Shown here one piece after another: positions 24,694-26,261 of a stretch of DNA of 26,261 bases (its first letter is position 1; each line of letters opens with the position of its first letter). Made by a program: the position numbers and the translations under genes. Where the stretch lies: positions 1-26,261 of the forward strand of contig JAIRKW010000047.1 of assembly GCA_031259875.1 (NCBI GenBank), given 5' to 3'. Origin of the DNA: Campylobacteraceae bacterium (GTDB lineage Bacteria; Campylobacterota; Campylobacteria; Campylobacterales; Campylobacteraceae). The notes beneath the pieces were generated by a model that saw only the letters and a list, made by a program, of their open reading frames with translations, was not told the origin of the DNA and searched no databases.

Positions 24694-24701
24694 CACCTCT
24701 T
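24665..24701 (+). terminator. Likely terminator of bamD-lon
   Basis: A 10-bp inverted repeat (24665-24674 with 24692-24701) flanks the lon stop codon; the 17-base loop contains the palindrome AGCGCT. TTATTCTG follows, so the T tract is weak. The stem uses the last lon codons. Confidence 0.5.
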
Positions 24702-24794
24702 TATTCTGTCGACTACATGCTAAATTGCAAATCTTACTGTATTAAAATTTATTACATTTAAGTTAAGCGTTAGTAATTTAGCATTTTTTTCCGA

Positions 24795-24800
24795 TATGAT
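24795..24800 (+). promoter_or_regulatory. Predicted -10 box for the GLUG-repeat gene
   Basis: TATGAT, 49 bases before the GTG start, in a 156-base gap after lon. The gap otherwise holds the lon hairpin and a dyad at 24809-24825. Confidence 0.45.
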
Positions 24801-24808
24801 ACCCTTAA

Positions 24809-24825
24809 ATTCATATATTATGAAT
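24809..24825. promoter_or_regulatory. Palindromic operator-like dyad or leader hairpin
   Basis: ATTCATA and TATGAAT form a perfect 7-bp inverted repeat with a TAT spacer, lying just after the -10 box and therefore at about +2 to +18 of the transcript. It could be a repressor site or an AT-rich leader hairpin; the regulator is unknown. Confidence 0.35.
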
Positions 24826-24849
24826 ATATTTTAAATTAAAGGGTATGTA

Positions 24850-26214
24850 GTGGCGGTTCAAATTAATCTTTTAACTTTCTCAAATTTAAAACAGCTTTTT
24901 ATATCCTGCTTAAATGCTATTTTTTTATCAAGACGCGAAAGCAATTGTACAGCAGTTTACTCAGTAAGTTTTTATGATGAAAATTTGGATTTTATAGAGA
25001 CTGCACAGATAAGCGGCGACAATATCAATCTTTCAAATATTAAATCAGGATTATGGTATAAAGCAGGAGAAGATTTACCGTTAATGGCTCATAATTTAAA
25101 CGGTGATATCAGGCTTTACGCAGTTGAAAATGTTATAGAGATAACTAAACAGCATCAGCTAAATAACGTAAGGAATGCATTAGATGGTAAATATATCATT
25201 TTAAATGATATATTACTGGATGAAGAGGGTGCGGGTTTTGAAGGAAGTAACGGATGGAAACCTATAGGAGATCCGTTTTCACCGTTTACAGGTACCTTTA
25301 ATGGTAACTCTTGCAGCATAACCAATTTATGGATAAATAGACCATCTGACGATTATATCGGGCTTTTTGGCGGCATTGAAAATGCTAAGATAAAAAATCT
25401 AGGAGTTGAGATAGCAGAAGGCAAAGATATAAAAGGCAATTTTGAAGTCGGCGGTATAGCAGGGTATATCAATAATGGTGCTATAATAAACAGTTGTTTA
25501 AACGGAAACATAAACGGCAGTTATGATGTCGGCGGTATAGCAGGAATGGCATATGGCGACAGTTGCATAATCAACAGCTGTTCAGATGGAAATATTAACG
25601 GCGATTTTGATGTCGGCGGTATTGTCGGATTTATTTACAGCAAAAGCCGTATAGTAAATAGCTGTTCAAGTGGAAATGTCAGCGGCTGCGATAAAGTAGG
25701 CGGCATAGCTGGATATATCGGTAATGGCGTTTCCATAACAAATAGCTGCTCAACCGCAAATGTTAATGGCAGCGGTAAATATATTGGCGGCATTGCCGGA
25801 AATATTAAAAACGGTTCTATAGTAAACAGTTATTCAAGCGGAAATGTCAGCGGCTGCGAATATGTCGGAGGTATAGCAGGAAGGGTTGAATGTGTGGTAA
25901 CTATCAAAAATAATGCTGCCCTTAATCCGTCCGTTGCTGGAACAAACTGCTGTAATATAAACCGTATAGCAGGGTATGTTGAAGACAATTCTACTATATC
26001 AAACAATTTAGCGCGAAGTGCACTGCCTATTTTGGGATTTAGTAATTTTTGCGACGGTAATGCAAATTCCGGTATCGGTAAAACCGATGATGAGCTTCAT
26101 AAAAAAGATACTTACGAGACCACTCTTAGTTGGAGATTTGGGGATAACAACGATGAACCTTGGATTTTTGATGACTGTTCATATCCAATGCTTTATTGGC
26201 AGAATGTACAGTAA
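24850..26214 (+). CDS. GLUG-repeat (parallel beta-helix) protein, putative surface or adhesin-like
   Basis: 454 residues starting at GTG, with AAAGGG six bases upstream. Residues 1-95 are of unrecognised type; the first 27 are moderately hydrophobic but do not form a clean signal peptide. Residues 95-190 read like the lead-in of GLUG proteins (YIILNDILLDEEGAGF, WKPIGDPFSPFTGTFNGNSC). About seven repeats of 27-30 residues follow (residues 200-388), each of the form VGGIAGxI...IxNSCSxGNVxG, matching the GLUG motif, which is expected to stack as a beta-helix. The C-terminal cap holds TLSWRFGDNNDEPWIFDD and PMLYW. There are 15 Cys residues, many at the NSC position. GLUG proteins are often extracellular; no secretion partner is adjacent. 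Function unknown. Confidence 0.75.
   Translation: MAVQINLLTFSNLKQLFISCLNAIFLSRRESNCTAVYSVSFYDENLDFIETAQISGDNINLSNIKSGLWYKAGEDLPLMAHNLNGDIRLYAVENVIEITKQHQLNNVRNALDGKYIILNDILLDEEGAGFEGSNGWKPIGDPFSPFTGTFNGNSCSITNLWINRPSDDYIGLFGGIENAKIKNLGVEIAEGKDIKGNFEVGGIAGYINNGAIINSCLNGNINGSYDVGGIAGMAYGDSCIINSCSDGNINGDFDVGGIVGFIYSKSRIVNSCSSGNVSGCDKVGGIAGYIGNGVSITNSCSTANVNGSGKYIGGIAGNIKNGSIVNSYSSGNVSGCEYVGGIAGRVECVVTIKNNAALNPSVAGTNCCNINRIAGYVEDNSTISNNLARSALPILGFSNFCDGNANSGIGKTDDELHKKDTYETTLSWRFGDNNDEPWIFDDCSYPMLYWQNVQ
25447..26013 (+). repeat. Array of GLUG-coding repeats within the beta-helix gene
   Basis: About seven degenerate units of 81-90 bases, each coding for a GGIAG...NSC...GN(V/I)xG turn. Units are diverged except for an exact 20-base copy at 25672-25691 and 25840-25859, which are 168 bases (56 codons) apart. 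Confidence 0.75.
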
Positions 26215-26261
26215 TAAGAATTATACGCAGGTACAGTGTTGAAAAATATCTTGTCTTAAAT

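Noticed and set aside
25447..26013. Regular repeat array considered as CRISPR or satellite DNA
   Set aside because: The units are diverged, in frame throughout, and encode GLUG turns, so the periodicity comes from the protein.

Overview
The window is AT-rich chromosomal DNA that looks like a Campylobacterota (Epsilonproteobacteria) genome. This is inferred from gene order and protein style: uvrD-truB-ispE-smpB, rpmB next to a K+ channel gene, proC beside bamD-lon, rpe near a DnaQ-like exonuclease, and futalosine-pathway mqnC. Promoters show clear TATAAT-like -10 boxes and poor -35 boxes, as is usual in that phylum. I see no rRNA, tRNA, CRISPR array, insertion sequence or prophage. A Sulfurimonas/Sulfurovum-like relative is plausible, but the species cannot be named from this sequence.

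Layout. Bases 1-320 hold no convincing gene. A minus-strand operon follows (4409 to 321): uvrD/pcrA helicase, truB, ispE, smpB, all overlapping by 1-4 bases. Divergent from it are ppk1, a two-helix membrane protein with a PH-like tail, and a family 6 (hypoxanthine/uracil) DNA glycosylase. A second minus-strand operon (10318 to 7885) carries rpe, trpF, a DnaQ-like exonuclease and an exported DUF192 protein. Rightward again come agmatine deiminase, rpmB, an RCK-type K+ channel, argJ and a YdcH/DUF465 protein, closed by a strong hairpin. A third minus operon (16238 to 14324) holds an unlisted 32-codon membrane peptide, a GDSL esterase and an MFS transporter. Divergent from it run mqnC, a non-catalytic-looking M16 peptidase homologue and recG. 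The right end has proC (minus), bamD-lon (plus), and a stand-alone GLUG-repeat beta-helix protein behind its own promoter.

Most of the content is housekeeping: trans-translation, isoprenoid, tRNA modification, DNA repair, arginine, proline, tryptophan, polyamine and menaquinone synthesis, envelope assembly and proteolysis. The most interesting signal is an absence. In Campylobacter jejuni, as I recall, csrA sits between truB and ispE, and fliW sits between proC and the bamD homologue. CsrA and FliW are functional partners in flagellin translation control. Here both conserved clusters are otherwise intact, yet both genes are missing from exactly those two sites. That suggests paired loss of the FliW-CsrA switch, perhaps together with flagella. 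Other points to check are an in-frame stop at codon 5 of the PH-like membrane protein, the 32-codon membrane peptide coupled to the esterase, an M16 protein without its zinc motif, a K+ channel whose RCK domain lacks the glycine motif, and a cysteine-rich GLUG protein with an internal exact direct repeat.
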